A DNA stretch of 58,322 nt, from the NCBI GenBank assembly GCA_035555795.1, contig DATMGE010000056.1, forward strand, positions 1 to 58,322. Direction: 5' to 3'. Positions 43,038-51,215 of this stretch are shown in pieces. The DNA comes from RCIO01 sp035555795. GTDB taxonomy: Bacteria; Pseudomonadota; Alphaproteobacteria; Rhizobiales; Rhizobiaceae. The notes under the pieces are model-generated. The model saw nothing but the letters and a program-made list of their open reading frames with translations, did not search any database and was not told the origin of the DNA. Position 1 is the stretch's first letter. Each line of letters opens with the position of its first letter. The translations under genes were made by a program, and so were the position numbers.

Positions 43038-43792
43038 TGACAAATACCCGACATATACGGCTTCAGGGCGCCTTCAATGTGCGCGATCTCGGCGGCTACA
43101 GGACCGCGCCGAGCGGCGAGACGCCGTGGCGGACATTCCTGCGTGCGGACGCGCTGCACGAGATCACCGCCGCCGACATGGCGACGCTGCTGGAGCTGGG
43201 GCTCTCAGCCGTCATCGACCTGCGCAGCGCAGCGGAGATCGAGCGCCAGCCCAGCCGCTTCGCGGCGCATGACAGCGTTTCTTACAGCCAGATATCGCTG
43301 TTCGATGGCCTTGCGCCGGTCGATGCCTTCATGGCTGGGGCAGGCGGCCTCAGCCTCTCGGCGCGCTATATCGACGCCGTGGAACGGTGCCGCCCGGCGC
43401 TCGTAAAGGTTGTCCACGCCATTGCCGATGCCCCGGACGGGCTGGTGCTGTTCAATTGCACGGCAGGCAAGGACCGCACCGGAATCGTGGCGGCGCTGCT
43501 CCTGTCGCTGGCAGGGGTGGAGCGGGACGATATCGCCGCCGACTATGCGCTGACGGCGACCATCGCCCGGCCGCTGATGGACCGCCTGAAGCTGCAGGCC
43601 ATGACCCGCGGGCTCGACGAGGCGACGTCCGGCAGGCTGCTGTCGAGCGAGGCCGAAGCCATGCACCAGCTCCTGGCCCATATTGACGGGCGCTATGGCA
43701 GCTTCCGCACCTATCTCGAAGAAAGCGGCCTTGCGGCGGTCATTCCGGCGGTCGAAAAGCGCTTGCTCAAGCAGGCCGGCATTGCGTCGTAG
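43037..43792 (+). CDS. Tyrosine-phosphatase-like (Y_phosphatase3 family) protein
   Basis: A 251-residue cytoplasmic protein. It begins FNVRDLGGYRT, the family's opening motif, and carries the P-loop Cys141-TAGKD-Arg147-TG. The residue before the Cys is Asn140, where most members have His (H-C-T-A-G-K-D-R-T-G). The His normally tunes the Cys pKa, so activity or specificity may be altered. These enzymes hydrolyse phosphotyrosine, phosphoinositides or small phosphate monoesters. As the last gene of the Ugp-like operon, it may take the phosphomonoester left by the GpdQ-like enzyme. Confidence 0.9.
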   Translation: MTNTRHIRLQGAFNVRDLGGYRTAPSGETPWRTFLRADALHEITAADMATLLELGLSAVIDLRSAAEIERQPSRFAAHDSVSYSQISLFDGLAPVDAFMAGAGGLSLSARYIDAVERCRPALVKVVHAIADAPDGLVLFNCTAGKDRTGIVAALLLSLAGVERDDIAADYALTATIARPLMDRLKLQAMTRGLDEATSGRLLSSEAEAMHQLLAHIDGRYGSFRTYLEESGLAAVIPAVEKRLLKQAGIAS

Positions 43793-43827
43793 CATTCATC
43801 CATGGCGGATCTGCGCTGGGAGGCCGC

Positions 43828-44529
43828 TCAGGACTGGGCGATGGCGTGGCCGAGTTCCTGCACCGCGCGCAGCAGCGGCTCGGCGACGGATCGGTGGTCG
43901 AATTCGCGGAGCGTCACCAGCGACAGCACGAGCACCGTGCCCGTCTCGCCCGCGCCGGGCACCACCGCCGAGACGCCGTAGCGCGACTGCACGACCGTTC
44001 CCCGGCCGATCGCATAACCGAGCCGGCGCGCCTCAAGCACCTCTTCCGGATCGTCGTCGCGAGGCGGCCTGAGCGCCTGGACCGCAACCCGGAGCGACAG
44101 CGCTCCGCTCGGATGGCGGAAGCCGGGCGGGGTGAAAACATGCTCGCCATTGGTGCGCGGCGTCTTGGAGACGATCGTGGTGAGCACGTCGTCGTCCTCG
44201 GAACTCAGCGTCGCCGTCATTCCGGTCTCGTTGGCGAGCGCGGCAAGGATCGCTTCAACCCCGCTCGGGAACTGCGAGGAATAGGCCCGGGCGAGCTCAA
44301 GCGTCGCAACGCCGAGAAGGTATTGCTTCCGCTCGTTCCGGCGCACCAGCCCCTGCGACTGGAGGGCCTGAAGGATTCGATATAGCGGCGCGCGCTGGGT
44401 GTGCAGTTCGCGGGTCAGATGGGTGATGCCAAGTCCCTGCGGATGTTGCGCAAGCAGCCGCAGCAGCGCACCTGCCCGCTGGACTGTGGTGGAAACCTTT
44501 CCCTCCGCTCGTTGCTCCGGCACTTGCAT
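43828..44529 (-). CDS. IclR-family transcriptional regulator
   Basis: A 233-residue regulator. The N-terminal winged helix reads VSTTVQRAGALLRLLAQHPQ, GLGITHLTRELHTQRAPLYR, ILQALQSQGLVRRNERK. The C-terminal GAF-like effector domain is shorter and less conserved than in standard IclR proteins. I prefer the ATG at 44529; a TTG at 44544 lacks a ribosome site. It lies 164 bp downstream of the Fbp-type binding-protein gene, reading the same way, and may be the last gene of that operon. It converges on the phosphatase gene. The divergent monooxygenase promoter with repeated sites is a plausible target. Confidence 0.88.
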   Translation of the reverse strand: MQVPEQRAEGKVSTTVQRAGALLRLLAQHPQGLGITHLTRELHTQRAPLYRILQALQSQGLVRRNERKQYLLGVATLELARAYSSQFPSGVEAILAALANETGMTATLSSEDDDVLTTIVSKTPRTNGEHVFTPPGFRHPSGALSLRVAVQALRPPRDDDPEEVLEARRLGYAIGRGTVVQSRYGVSAVVPGAGETGTVLVLSLVTLREFDHRSVAEPLLRAVQELGHAIAQS

Positions 44530-44693
44530 ATCCTTCAGTCGCAATTGGAGCGGCTGGCGCCCGGCTTATGGGTGCCGCCGCTCCATCTCTTTGATTTGGC
44601 CGCATTGTGCGACGCCATGTGATTCCAACATCCGAGAACGGCCTCTCCCCGGGGCAGGCGCACCGGGGACAGACCGCGCGACGCCTCCCGGTT

Positions 44694-45791
44694 TCAGCCG
44701 CCGCCGAAGAAGGTGATCACCTCCTTGACGTAGGGACCATAGGCCTTGATCGCCTCCTCGTCCGGCAACTGCTCGAGCAATTCGACCGTGTCGAGCGGCG
44801 GGAGCCCGCCTGGTCCCGGCGTGCCCGGCATCACCGGATACAGGCCGGAGTCGGAGAGCGTCTGCTGGCCCTCCTTGCTGAATTCCCAGTTCATGTAGAG
44901 CGCGGCCGCGATCGGATTTGGCGCGTTCTCGATAAGGCACTGCGCGCTCTTCGTCCACATGTTCCCGCCGCCCTCGGCGAAGGGAAACACGAACTCGATC
45001 GGAGCGCCCTGCGCCTTGATCTGGACGAAATACGGATAGTAGGCGAGGGCGCCGATCGGGTAGTTGCCCGCGGCCACCTCCTGCAGTACCAAGGCGTCCC
45101 GGGCGACAAGGCTGATATTCTCCTTGATGCCTTCCTTGATGCCTTCGTACTTGGTGTTGTTCTCCTCCGGATGGTCCATCTGCGCGAAGGTGAATGCCGC
45201 GGCGCCGCCGGCGGCGGGCGTCACCATCACGACCTTGCCCTTCCACTTCTCAGAAGTGAGGTCCCGCCAGCTCTTCGGCGCTTCCTTGACGTCGAGAAGA
45301 TTGGTGTTCACCGCCATGCCGAAGACGGCGACCTGCTGGAACTGCACGGTATCGTTGACGCCGCGCCACTCCGCGGGCACGTCCATGATGTGCTCGAGCG
45401 GCTGGCACCAGCCGTCGACGGCCATCGACACCACCGGGGTCCGGCCGTCCGAGGCGATGTCGGCGACGAAATTGCCGGTCTGCTTCTCCTGCTCGAGCTT
45501 CGCCAGCCGTTCGGCGCTCTGGAGTTGCTGGTAGATGACCTCGATACCGGGGAAGCGGGCATGGAACGTATCCAGCAGCACCCGCGCGGGGGGCGGGCCG
45601 TAGACGATCACCTGCTTCTGGCCGGCGGCGATGGCGGCGTCGTAGAGCTCCTTGAACTTGGCTTCCTGCTCCTGGGTCCCCAGAGCCCCGTCATAGGCAC
45701 CCGTCTGAGCCTTTACACTGGTCCCCCCTGCCAAAAGCGCCAGCGGGATGGCAAGCGCCATCGCCGTGAGCTGTCGTTTCCTCCTAAACAT
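44694..45791 (-). CDS. ABC transporter substrate-binding protein, iron(III)/Fbp type
   Basis: A 365-residue periplasmic protein. The signal peptide (MFRRKRQLTAMALAIPLALL) ends after SVKA. The mature part has Fbp/PotD-like features: KQVIVYGPPPARVLLDTFHA, RFPGIEVIYQQLQSAERL, EAPKSWRDLTSEKWKGKVVM and VAAGNYPIGALAYYPYF. The tyrosines that bind Fe(III) in FbpA are not evident, so the ligand is more likely an organic compound than iron. The start at 45791 overlaps the permease stop by 8 bp. It is the third gene of the ABC unit that follows the monooxygenase. Confidence 0.9.
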   Translation of the reverse strand: MFRRKRQLTAMALAIPLALLAGGTSVKAQTGAYDGALGTQEQEAKFKELYDAAIAAGQKQVIVYGPPPARVLLDTFHARFPGIEVIYQQLQSAERLAKLEQEKQTGNFVADIASDGRTPVVSMAVDGWCQPLEHIMDVPAEWRGVNDTVQFQQVAVFGMAVNTNLLDVKEAPKSWRDLTSEKWKGKVVMVTPAAGGAAAFTFAQMDHPEENNTKYEGIKEGIKENISLVARDALVLQEVAAGNYPIGALAYYPYFVQIKAQGAPIEFVFPFAEGGGNMWTKSAQCLIENAPNPIAAALYMNWEFSKEGQQTLSDSGLYPVMPGTPGPGGLPPLDTVELLEQLPDEEAIKAYGPYVKEVITFFGGG

Positions 45792-47589
45792 GCGCTTCAC
45801 TCCCTCTTGTTGTGATTGCTCGATCGATGCGGGCAATGCGGACCCGTTTGAGCAGGTGGGTCCCCCACAGGGCCAGGCCCCAGGCGATGCCGCCGACAAT
45901 GGCGACGGCGAGCATGAGCAGCAGGAACAACGCCGCCGCCTGGGTGGCGTAGCCCTGCCGGTAAGCATCGTAGGCCTGTACGGCCACGGTCTGCATCGTT
46001 GGGGAGGACAACAGGACCGGGAGGCTGAGATTGCCGGCGACGCCGATGCCGGCGATGAACCAGCCGGCGAGGAAGCTCGGCAGCACCAGTGGTACGACCA
46101 CGGTGAAGAAGGTGCTTATCTTGGAAGCGCCGGAGATGCGGGCGGACTCCTCCAGCTCGGCCGAGATCTGCAGCACCCCGCCCTCGATCGCTCTCGTTGC
46201 AATCGGCGTGACCACGACGATGAAGCCGAGCAGAAGCATCAGCGGCGTCCCGATCAGGCTCCTCAGGCCCGGCACGGGGAGGTAGGCGGTGATCAGCGCG
46301 AGACCGAGCAGGACGCCGGGGATCGCCACCGGCGCCCAGGACACCAGCGCTGCGACGAGCCGTGTAAACTGCCCGCCGCGATTTGCCATATGGCTCATCA
46401 CTAGCGCAATGAAGGCCGCGAGGAAGCCGCCGAGCGCGGCGAGAAGCAGTGTGAGCGCGATGGTGGAGCCGGTGCGCCGGTCGGCGAGCACGGCTTCATA
46501 GTTCGCCGTGGTGAAGCCGAGCGAGAGACCGAACAGCGGCTGGAAGGAGCCGATGATCATCTGCACCAGCGGGATCACGCCGGCCCAGAGGACCGCGATG
46601 AGGAACACCGCGAGGAAGGCCCACTGGATGCGGCCGTAATTCTTAGGCTCCGGCCGGAAGCCCTTGCCGGTGATGGTCGAATAGCGGCGGCTGCCGAGGA
46701 TGAATGACCGGATCACGACGAGCCCGGCCACCAGCACCATCAGGATGAGCGACAGCGTGCTCGCCCCGGCATAGTTCGGGATCGCGTCCTGCCCGGTCAG
46801 GGTCGTGTAGACGGCTGTCGAGAAGACATGGATGTTGGCCTGGATGCCGAACAGCAGCGGCAGTTCGAAGGCGCTGAAGCCATAGGATGTCATCAGCACG
46901 AACACGCCGAACATGGTGGGACGCAGCAGCGGCAGCGTCACGGTGAAAAAGGCGGAAGCCCGCGAGGCTCCGCTCATCCGGGCCGCGTCGTCGAGGGCGG
47001 CGTCCATCCGCGCCATGGGGCCGACCATGAAAAGGTAGCCGACCGGGATCACATAGCCGATCACGACGACGATCATGATCAGCCAGCCGGAGCCGAGCGG
47101 CGAGCCGGTGATGCCGAACCACGACCGAAGCAGGATGTTCACCGGGGCTGCGTTGCCGTTCGCGACCAGGTACCAGCCGAGACCGTAGAACAGCGAGGGC
47201 ATGACGAGGATCACGCCCATCACCGGCGTCATCCAGCGGCGCAGCGGGGTGGTGGTCCGCACCGAGACCCAGGCGAGGAAGGTGCCGATCGCGAGCGCGC
47301 CGAGGCTCGACGCGGCGGATAGAATGATGGAGTTGAGCGCGACCCGCCAGGTACTCCCTCGACCGAGCGTCTCCAGGAACGGTCCCATGCTCCATTCTCC
47401 CTGGCCGGCAAGGTTGCCGATCCGGAATGCCGCGATCGCCATCATGATCGGCGGTAGCAGGAACAGGATGAAGAGGACCGCGACCGAAACCCCGAGCAGG
47501 AGCTTCGTGACCAGCCGCTCGCCCCGCCAGTCGGCCGGCAGGCGATAAGGTTTCATCCCGCCGGCGAAAGACTGCGCAGGGGCTCTCAT
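45784..47589 (-). CDS. ABC transporter permease, FbpB type (two fused permease domains)
   Basis: A 601-residue inner-membrane protein with about 12 hydrophobic segments, the usual doubled FbpB layout. Each half has an EAA loop: DAALDDAARMSGASRASAFF, then TVTLPLLRP, in the first half and AELEESARISGASKISTFF, then TVVVPLVLP, in the second. One chain therefore provides the whole channel. The ATG overlaps the ATPase stop (ATGA) and its stop overlaps the binding-protein start, so the whole ABC unit is translationally coupled. Confidence 0.93.
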   Translation of the reverse strand: MRAPAQSFAGGMKPYRLPADWRGERLVTKLLLGVSVAVLFILFLLPPIMMAIAAFRIGNLAGQGEWSMGPFLETLGRGSTWRVALNSIILSAASSLGALAIGTFLAWVSVRTTTPLRRWMTPVMGVILVMPSLFYGLGWYLVANGNAAPVNILLRSWFGITGSPLGSGWLIMIVVVIGYVIPVGYLFMVGPMARMDAALDDAARMSGASRASAFFTVTLPLLRPTMFGVFVLMTSYGFSAFELPLLFGIQANIHVFSTAVYTTLTGQDAIPNYAGASTLSLILMVLVAGLVVIRSFILGSRRYSTITGKGFRPEPKNYGRIQWAFLAVFLIAVLWAGVIPLVQMIIGSFQPLFGLSLGFTTANYEAVLADRRTGSTIALTLLLAALGGFLAAFIALVMSHMANRGGQFTRLVAALVSWAPVAIPGVLLGLALITAYLPVPGLRSLIGTPLMLLLGFIVVVTPIATRAIEGGVLQISAELEESARISGASKISTFFTVVVPLVLPSFLAGWFIAGIGVAGNLSLPVLLSSPTMQTVAVQAYDAYRQGYATQAAALFLLLMLAVAIVGGIAWGLALWGTHLLKRVRIARIDRAITTRGSEAHV

Positions 47590-48773
47590 GCCGGTATCCG
47601 GCTTGCCGCCGGCGCGGGGGAGCTGCTGTTCTGGTCCTCCCCGAAAGCCGCGGCGCCGACCGGAATGATCGAGACGAGGTCGGCGTCGACCTCGACCCAG
47701 ACGTCGGCACCGGCCTCGCGGCGCATCGTCTCGCGCCGATAGGCGCGCTCCGACTCGGTGACCCTGAGGTTCGCCTCGCCGCTGACGATCCGGTACTCGT
47801 TGCGCGAGCCGAGGAAGTCGACCCGCTCGATCGTGCCGCGGAACAACAGACCGGGTCCGGAGTCCACCGGCCGCTGGCCGTGCACCAGGGCATTCGCGGA
47901 GCGGAAGGCCACGCTGACCTGCTCTCCGGCGACGACGGGCTTCGCCGCCGCCGAGGCTGGCAGCGCCGCACGTTCGCCGGTCGCGTCGAGCTGGAACACG
48001 ATCTCGCCGCCCGCCGTCGAGACGACCTTGGCCGGAAGCAGGTTCTCGAAGCCGACGAACTTCGCCACGAATTCATTGGTGGGTTTCGAGAAGATTTCCG
48101 CTGGCGTGCCGGACTGCTCCAGCAGGCCGGACTGCATCACGATGATCCGGTCGGAAAGGTGCATCGCCTCTTCGAGGTCATGGGTGACGTAGACGGAAGT
48201 GGTGCCGTTCAGCTTGTGCAGGCGCAGGATCTCGTCGCGCACCTGGCGGCGCAGCGAAGGGTCGAGGTTCGACAAGGGCTCGTCATAGAGCATGAGCTGG
48301 GGGCGGATGACGAGCGCCCTGGCGAGCGCGACGCGCTGCTGCTGTCCGCCGGAGAGAGAGGTCGCAGCCCGGTTGGCGAACCGTTCCAGACCGACCACTT
48401 CGAGGATTTCGCGTGCTCGATTGATCGCCTCCGGGCCCTTCACCTTGCGGCGGCGCAGCGGGTAGAGCACCGTCTCGATCACGGTCATGTGCGGCCAGAG
48501 CGCATAGCTCTGGAACACCATGCCGGTCTCGCGCTTCTCCGGCTGGATCTCGATCCGCTGTTCGCGGTCGTAGACCACCCGGTCCCCGATCACGATACGG
48601 CCGGAGGAAGGCACCTCCAGGCCGGCGATGCAGCGTAGGGTGGTGGTCTTGCCGCAGCCGCTCTCGCCGAGCAGCGTGACGAACTCCCCTTCGGCGATCT
48701 GGAGGTCAGCGCCCTTGATCGCGTGGAACACGCCGAAATACTTGTGCAGGGAATGCACGGTGAGTGAGGACAC
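47586..48773 (-). CDS. ABC transporter ATP-binding protein, FbpC/PotA type
   Basis: A 395-residue ATPase. Walker A is GESGCGKTT, the Q-loop is GMVFQSYALWPHMTV, the signature is LSGGQQQRVALARALV, Walker B is LMLYDEPLSNLDPSL and the switch is VYVTHDLEEAMHLSD. A long C-terminal TOBE-type domain (from about residue 240) ends in a Ser/Pro/Ala-rich tail. It starts with GTG behind CGGAG, 48 bp after the monooxygenase stop, so it is probably co-transcribed with that gene. Confidence 0.94.
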   Translation of the reverse strand: MSSLTVHSLHKYFGVFHAIKGADLQIAEGEFVTLLGESGCGKTTTLRCIAGLEVPSSGRIVIGDRVVYDREQRIEIQPEKRETGMVFQSYALWPHMTVIETVLYPLRRRKVKGPEAINRAREILEVVGLERFANRAATSLSGGQQQRVALARALVIRPQLMLYDEPLSNLDPSLRRQVRDEILRLHKLNGTTSVYVTHDLEEAMHLSDRIIVMQSGLLEQSGTPAEIFSKPTNEFVAKFVGFENLLPAKVVSTAGGEIVFQLDATGERAALPASAAAKPVVAGEQVSVAFRSANALVHGQRPVDSGPGLLFRGTIERVDFLGSRNEYRIVSGEANLRVTESERAYRRETMRREAGADVWVEVDADLVSIIPVGAAAFGEDQNSSSPAPAASRIPA

Positions 48774-48821
48774 GTGAACTCCGTTTTTCGCTGATGAGCT
48801 GTGCGGATCAACCCTGCTCTA

Positions 48822-50156
48822 TTAAGGGGACGGCGTCGAGGTTTCCTCCGGCCGTCGCGTTTCGGCCTCGCGCACCCATTCCTGCCAGGGCTTGCGCCGG
48901 TCGTGCTGGGGGTGGGGGCCCGGAATGAAGCCGATGCCGCCGATCTCGATCTCGGGGCCGTCCGGCAGGTCCTTCGACATCAGGTACTGGCCCACCCGGT
49001 CGAAGGCCGCCTCGGCCATCAGCGCATGATTAGCGGCGGTGAGGATGTCGCGGTGGATCCGCTCGAGACGGCGCCCCCGGAACACCGCCGGCGCGCCGGC
49101 CTGCTGGAAGATCATTTCGATCGCCTGTCGGGAGACATGCACCGTGTTCAGCAGGGCCGCCTGCAGCCGAACCCGCAGGTCGTAATTGACCGGCCAGCTC
49201 TCCACCGCGTCGTCATAGGCTTCGGCGACGAGCTGCCAGAAATAGGCGCGGGCAGCGCGGACCATCGTGTCGGCCTTGCCGAGCGCGATCTGGTGGATCT
49301 GCTCCTTGCCGAGCCGCGCCTGCCTGTAGGAGCCGCGCCGCGCAGAGACATGCACCAGTTCGGTAAATTCCTCGATCGCCGCCCTGGCGAGGCCGAGGGC
49401 GTGCGCGCCATGGGCCATCACGTTGAACCAGTAGCGGTAGAGCGCCCGGTCGTAAGGCCGCTTCCAGATTCCAGCCTCGTTGACCATCTCGCGTGGAACG
49501 AACAGGTCCTTGATCTCGAAATCGCCGGAGCCGGTGCCGCGCAGGCCGTGGCCGTCCCACGTGTCGATCAGAGTGGCGTCCTTCGCCGGCCACAGGCCGA
49601 CGATGAACCAAGGGAGCCCGTCGCGGGGGTTCATCACCGGCTCGTCATTCTCGTCGTAGAGGATGGAGCGGCCGGAAAGCCAGTTGGCCTCGGGGGAGCC
49701 GCTGGTGAACGACCAGCGGCCGCTGATCCGGTAGCCGCCGGGGACCCGGACCGCCTTGCCGCCCGCGCGCCCGACATTCGAGGCCATGATCCAGCGGTCC
49801 TGGGCGAGCAGCTTCTTCATCACCTCCGGCTTGATGAAGGTCTGGCCGGAATGGAGCATGCACAGCCAGCCGATCGAGCCGTTGACTCGGGAGATCTCCT
49901 CGACGGCGTCCAGCCATTCGAGCGGGTGCACCTCCAGGCCGCCAAGTTCGCGCGGCATGAAGGCGCGGTACATTCCGTTTTCATAGAGCGCGTCCGTGAT
50001 CTCGTCCGGGACCCGGCGCTCATTCTCGATGATCGACTCCGCATCGCGGAACATGGGTTCGAGCTTGCGGACCTCTTCGAGCAGGGTCGGCCGGCCCTTC
50101 ACCTCAGGGTAAGTCGCCGGGTAGGGCGCGAGCGGGGTCTCGACGGCGATGTTCAT
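48822..50156 (-). CDS. Flavin-dependent monooxygenase, oxygenase component (acyl-CoA dehydrogenase fold, HsaA/HpaB-like)
   Basis: A 444-residue protein with the acyl-CoA-dehydrogenase fold used by group D two-component monooxygenases. The N-terminal helical domain has ENERRVPDEITDALYENGMY, then RAFMPRELGG. The middle beta domain has GGYRISGRWSFTSGSPEANW and GTGSGDFEIKDLFVPRE. The C-terminal helical domain has MAHGAHALGLARAAIEEF, FWQLVAEAYDD and AAFDRVGQYL. The family takes reduced FMN/FAD from a separate reductase to hydroxylate or cleave aromatics, sulfur heterocycles or indoles. Here the flavin reductase gene is divergent next door. The ATG at 50156 follows GGAGAG. It heads an operon with the Fbp-type importer. 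Confidence 0.88.
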   Translation of the reverse strand: MNIAVETPLAPYPATYPEVKGRPTLLEEVRKLEPMFRDAESIIENERRVPDEITDALYENGMYRAFMPRELGGLEVHPLEWLDAVEEISRVNGSIGWLCMLHSGQTFIKPEVMKKLLAQDRWIMASNVGRAGGKAVRVPGGYRISGRWSFTSGSPEANWLSGRSILYDENDEPVMNPRDGLPWFIVGLWPAKDATLIDTWDGHGLRGTGSGDFEIKDLFVPREMVNEAGIWKRPYDRALYRYWFNVMAHGAHALGLARAAIEEFTELVHVSARRGSYRQARLGKEQIHQIALGKADTMVRAARAYFWQLVAEAYDDAVESWPVNYDLRVRLQAALLNTVHVSRQAIEMIFQQAGAPAVFRGRRLERIHRDILTAANHALMAEAAFDRVGQYLMSKDLPDGPEIEIGGIGFIPGPHPQHDRRKPWQEWVREAETRRPEETSTPSP

Positions 50157-50185
50157 CCGGATACTCTCCAAGCTTCGTGCAAAAC

Positions 50186-50311
50186 GTACCTTATTGATAC
50201 TCTGTGCACTTTTACGATACGCGATCTTTGCTTCGCACAAGCCGCCTGTCAAGCCGCTTTCGGGATTGCTGAAACGTACTATAATAATACGTGTTGCGCA
50301 CTTATTGATAC
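50186..50311. promoter_or_regulatory. Divergent promoter region with four related operator-like sites
   Basis: Four 14-15-bp sites share the form G-Y-A-C...ATAC: GTACCTTATTGATAC (50186), GCACTTTTACGATAC (50206), GTACTATAATAATAC (50276) and GCACTTATTGATAC (50298). They form two pairs spaced 20 and 22 bp, one pair beside each divergent gene. An ideal -10 TATAAT for the flavin reductase (50280-50285) lies inside the third site. A TTGACA read toward the monooxygenase (50247-50252) lies between the pairs. This looks like one regulator acting on both promoters. Confidence 0.65.
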
Positions 50312-50352
50312 GTTCATATCCTCAACCCAGAATCCGAGAGGGAGATGAAGAC

Positions 50353-50871
50353 GTGACGATGAGCCTGGTGCAGACACAGACCCTGCTGCCGCCGGCGGAA
50401 CTCCGTGACCAGCGAAGCTTTCGCGATACGCTCGGGCGGTATCCGACCGGCGTGGTGGTGGTCGCGGCGGCTGCCGCGGATGGACCTGCCGGCATGGCGG
50501 TGAATTCCTTCACCTCGGTGTCGCTCGATCCGCCGCTGATCGCCTTCTGCCCCATGCTGTCCAGCACCTCTTGGGCGCAGATCAAGCCTGCCGGCGGCTT
50601 TGCCGTCTCGCTGCTGCGCTTGCAGCACGAGGCGGTGGCGCGGGGGTTCTCGCAGAGGGGTATCGACCGTTTCGCCGGGCACGAATGGCAGGCGAGCCCG
50701 TCCGGGCATCCGGTGCTTGCCGAAGCGATCGGCTGGCTCGACGCCGCCATTGAATCGGTCTCGCCCGCGGGTGACCACGAACTGGTGATCGCCCGCGTAC
50801 TCGACTGGTCGGCACCCGGCGAGGGCGATCCCCTGGTGTTCTTCTCCGGCGGCTACCGCGCGCTGTCCTGA
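50353..50871 (+). CDS. Flavin reductase (FMN/FAD:NAD(P)H) component of two-component monooxygenase
   Basis: A 172-residue flavin reductase of the HpaC/HsaB-like family. The order is FRDTLGRYPTGVVVVAAAAA, GMAVNSFTSVSLDPPLIAFC, SSTSWAQIKPAGGFAVSLL, FSQRGIDRFAGHEW, GWLDAAIESVSPAGDHELVI, then LVFFSGGYRAL. These are the flavin-contacting segments of the family. I chose GTG 50353 with GAGAGGGAG eight bases upstream; an ATG two codons later is possible. It supplies reduced flavin to the divergent monooxygenase. Confidence 0.92.
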   Translation: MTMSLVQTQTLLPPAELRDQRSFRDTLGRYPTGVVVVAAAAADGPAGMAVNSFTSVSLDPPLIAFCPMLSSTSWAQIKPAGGFAVSLLRLQHEAVARGFSQRGIDRFAGHEWQASPSGHPVLAEAIGWLDAAIESVSPAGDHELVIARVLDWSAPGEGDPLVFFSGGYRALS

Positions 50872-51019
50872 ACCTTTGCCCGAGTCCGATCCGCTCGGAT
50901 CGCTCTCTGGGTCTGACGGCCACCCGACCGAATCGCAAATAGTAGCGCAAATCCGCGCAAACGCGTATTGGTAGAAACTGTATGGGTGTTGTCGAGTCGG
51001 GATATTCGATGAATATTTG

Positions 51020-51057
51020 ACGACTTTGGGAAGGAGGGGCTAACCCCTTGAAGTCGT
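51020..51057 (-). terminator. Nested hairpin immediately after the tRNA gene, possible terminator
   Basis: An outer ACGACTT/AAGTCGT stem (51020-51026 with 51051-51057) encloses an inner GGGG/CCCC hairpin, beginning directly after the tRNA CCA end. The following strand is AT-rich rather than a clean T-run, so efficiency is uncertain. Confidence 0.45.
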
Positions 51058-51132
51058 TGGTACGCCCAAGGGGAATCGAACCCCTGTTTGCGCCGTGAAA
51101 GGGCGCCGTCCTAACCGCTAGACGATGGGCGC
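51058..51132 (-). tRNA. tRNA-Glu (anticodon TTC)
   Basis: A 75-nt gene including the encoded CCA (51058-51060). The cloverleaf is complete: acceptor arm GCGCCCA with TGGGCGT (G1-U72 wobble, as seen in related tRNA-Glu genes), D-arm TCTAGCGGTTAGGA, anticodon arm with CTTTCAC giving UUC, and T-arm GGGGTTCGATTCCCC. It reads codons GAA and GAG. A strong promoter lies 16 bp upstream. Confidence 0.97.
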
Positions 51133-51147
51133 GCTCAGACGAGGCGT

Positions 51148-51176
51148 CTTATACTCAGCTTCCCGGCAGGGAGCAA
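51148..51176 (-). promoter_or_regulatory. Sigma-70-type promoter of tRNA-Glu
   Basis: On the minus strand TTGCTC (51171-51176), a 17-bp spacer and TATAAG (51148-51153), ending 16 bp before the tRNA 5' end. Confidence 0.8.
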
Positions 51177-51215
51177 CCCGTCGCGAGCGGTATGAAGATA
51201 TTTTCTGACCGCCGA

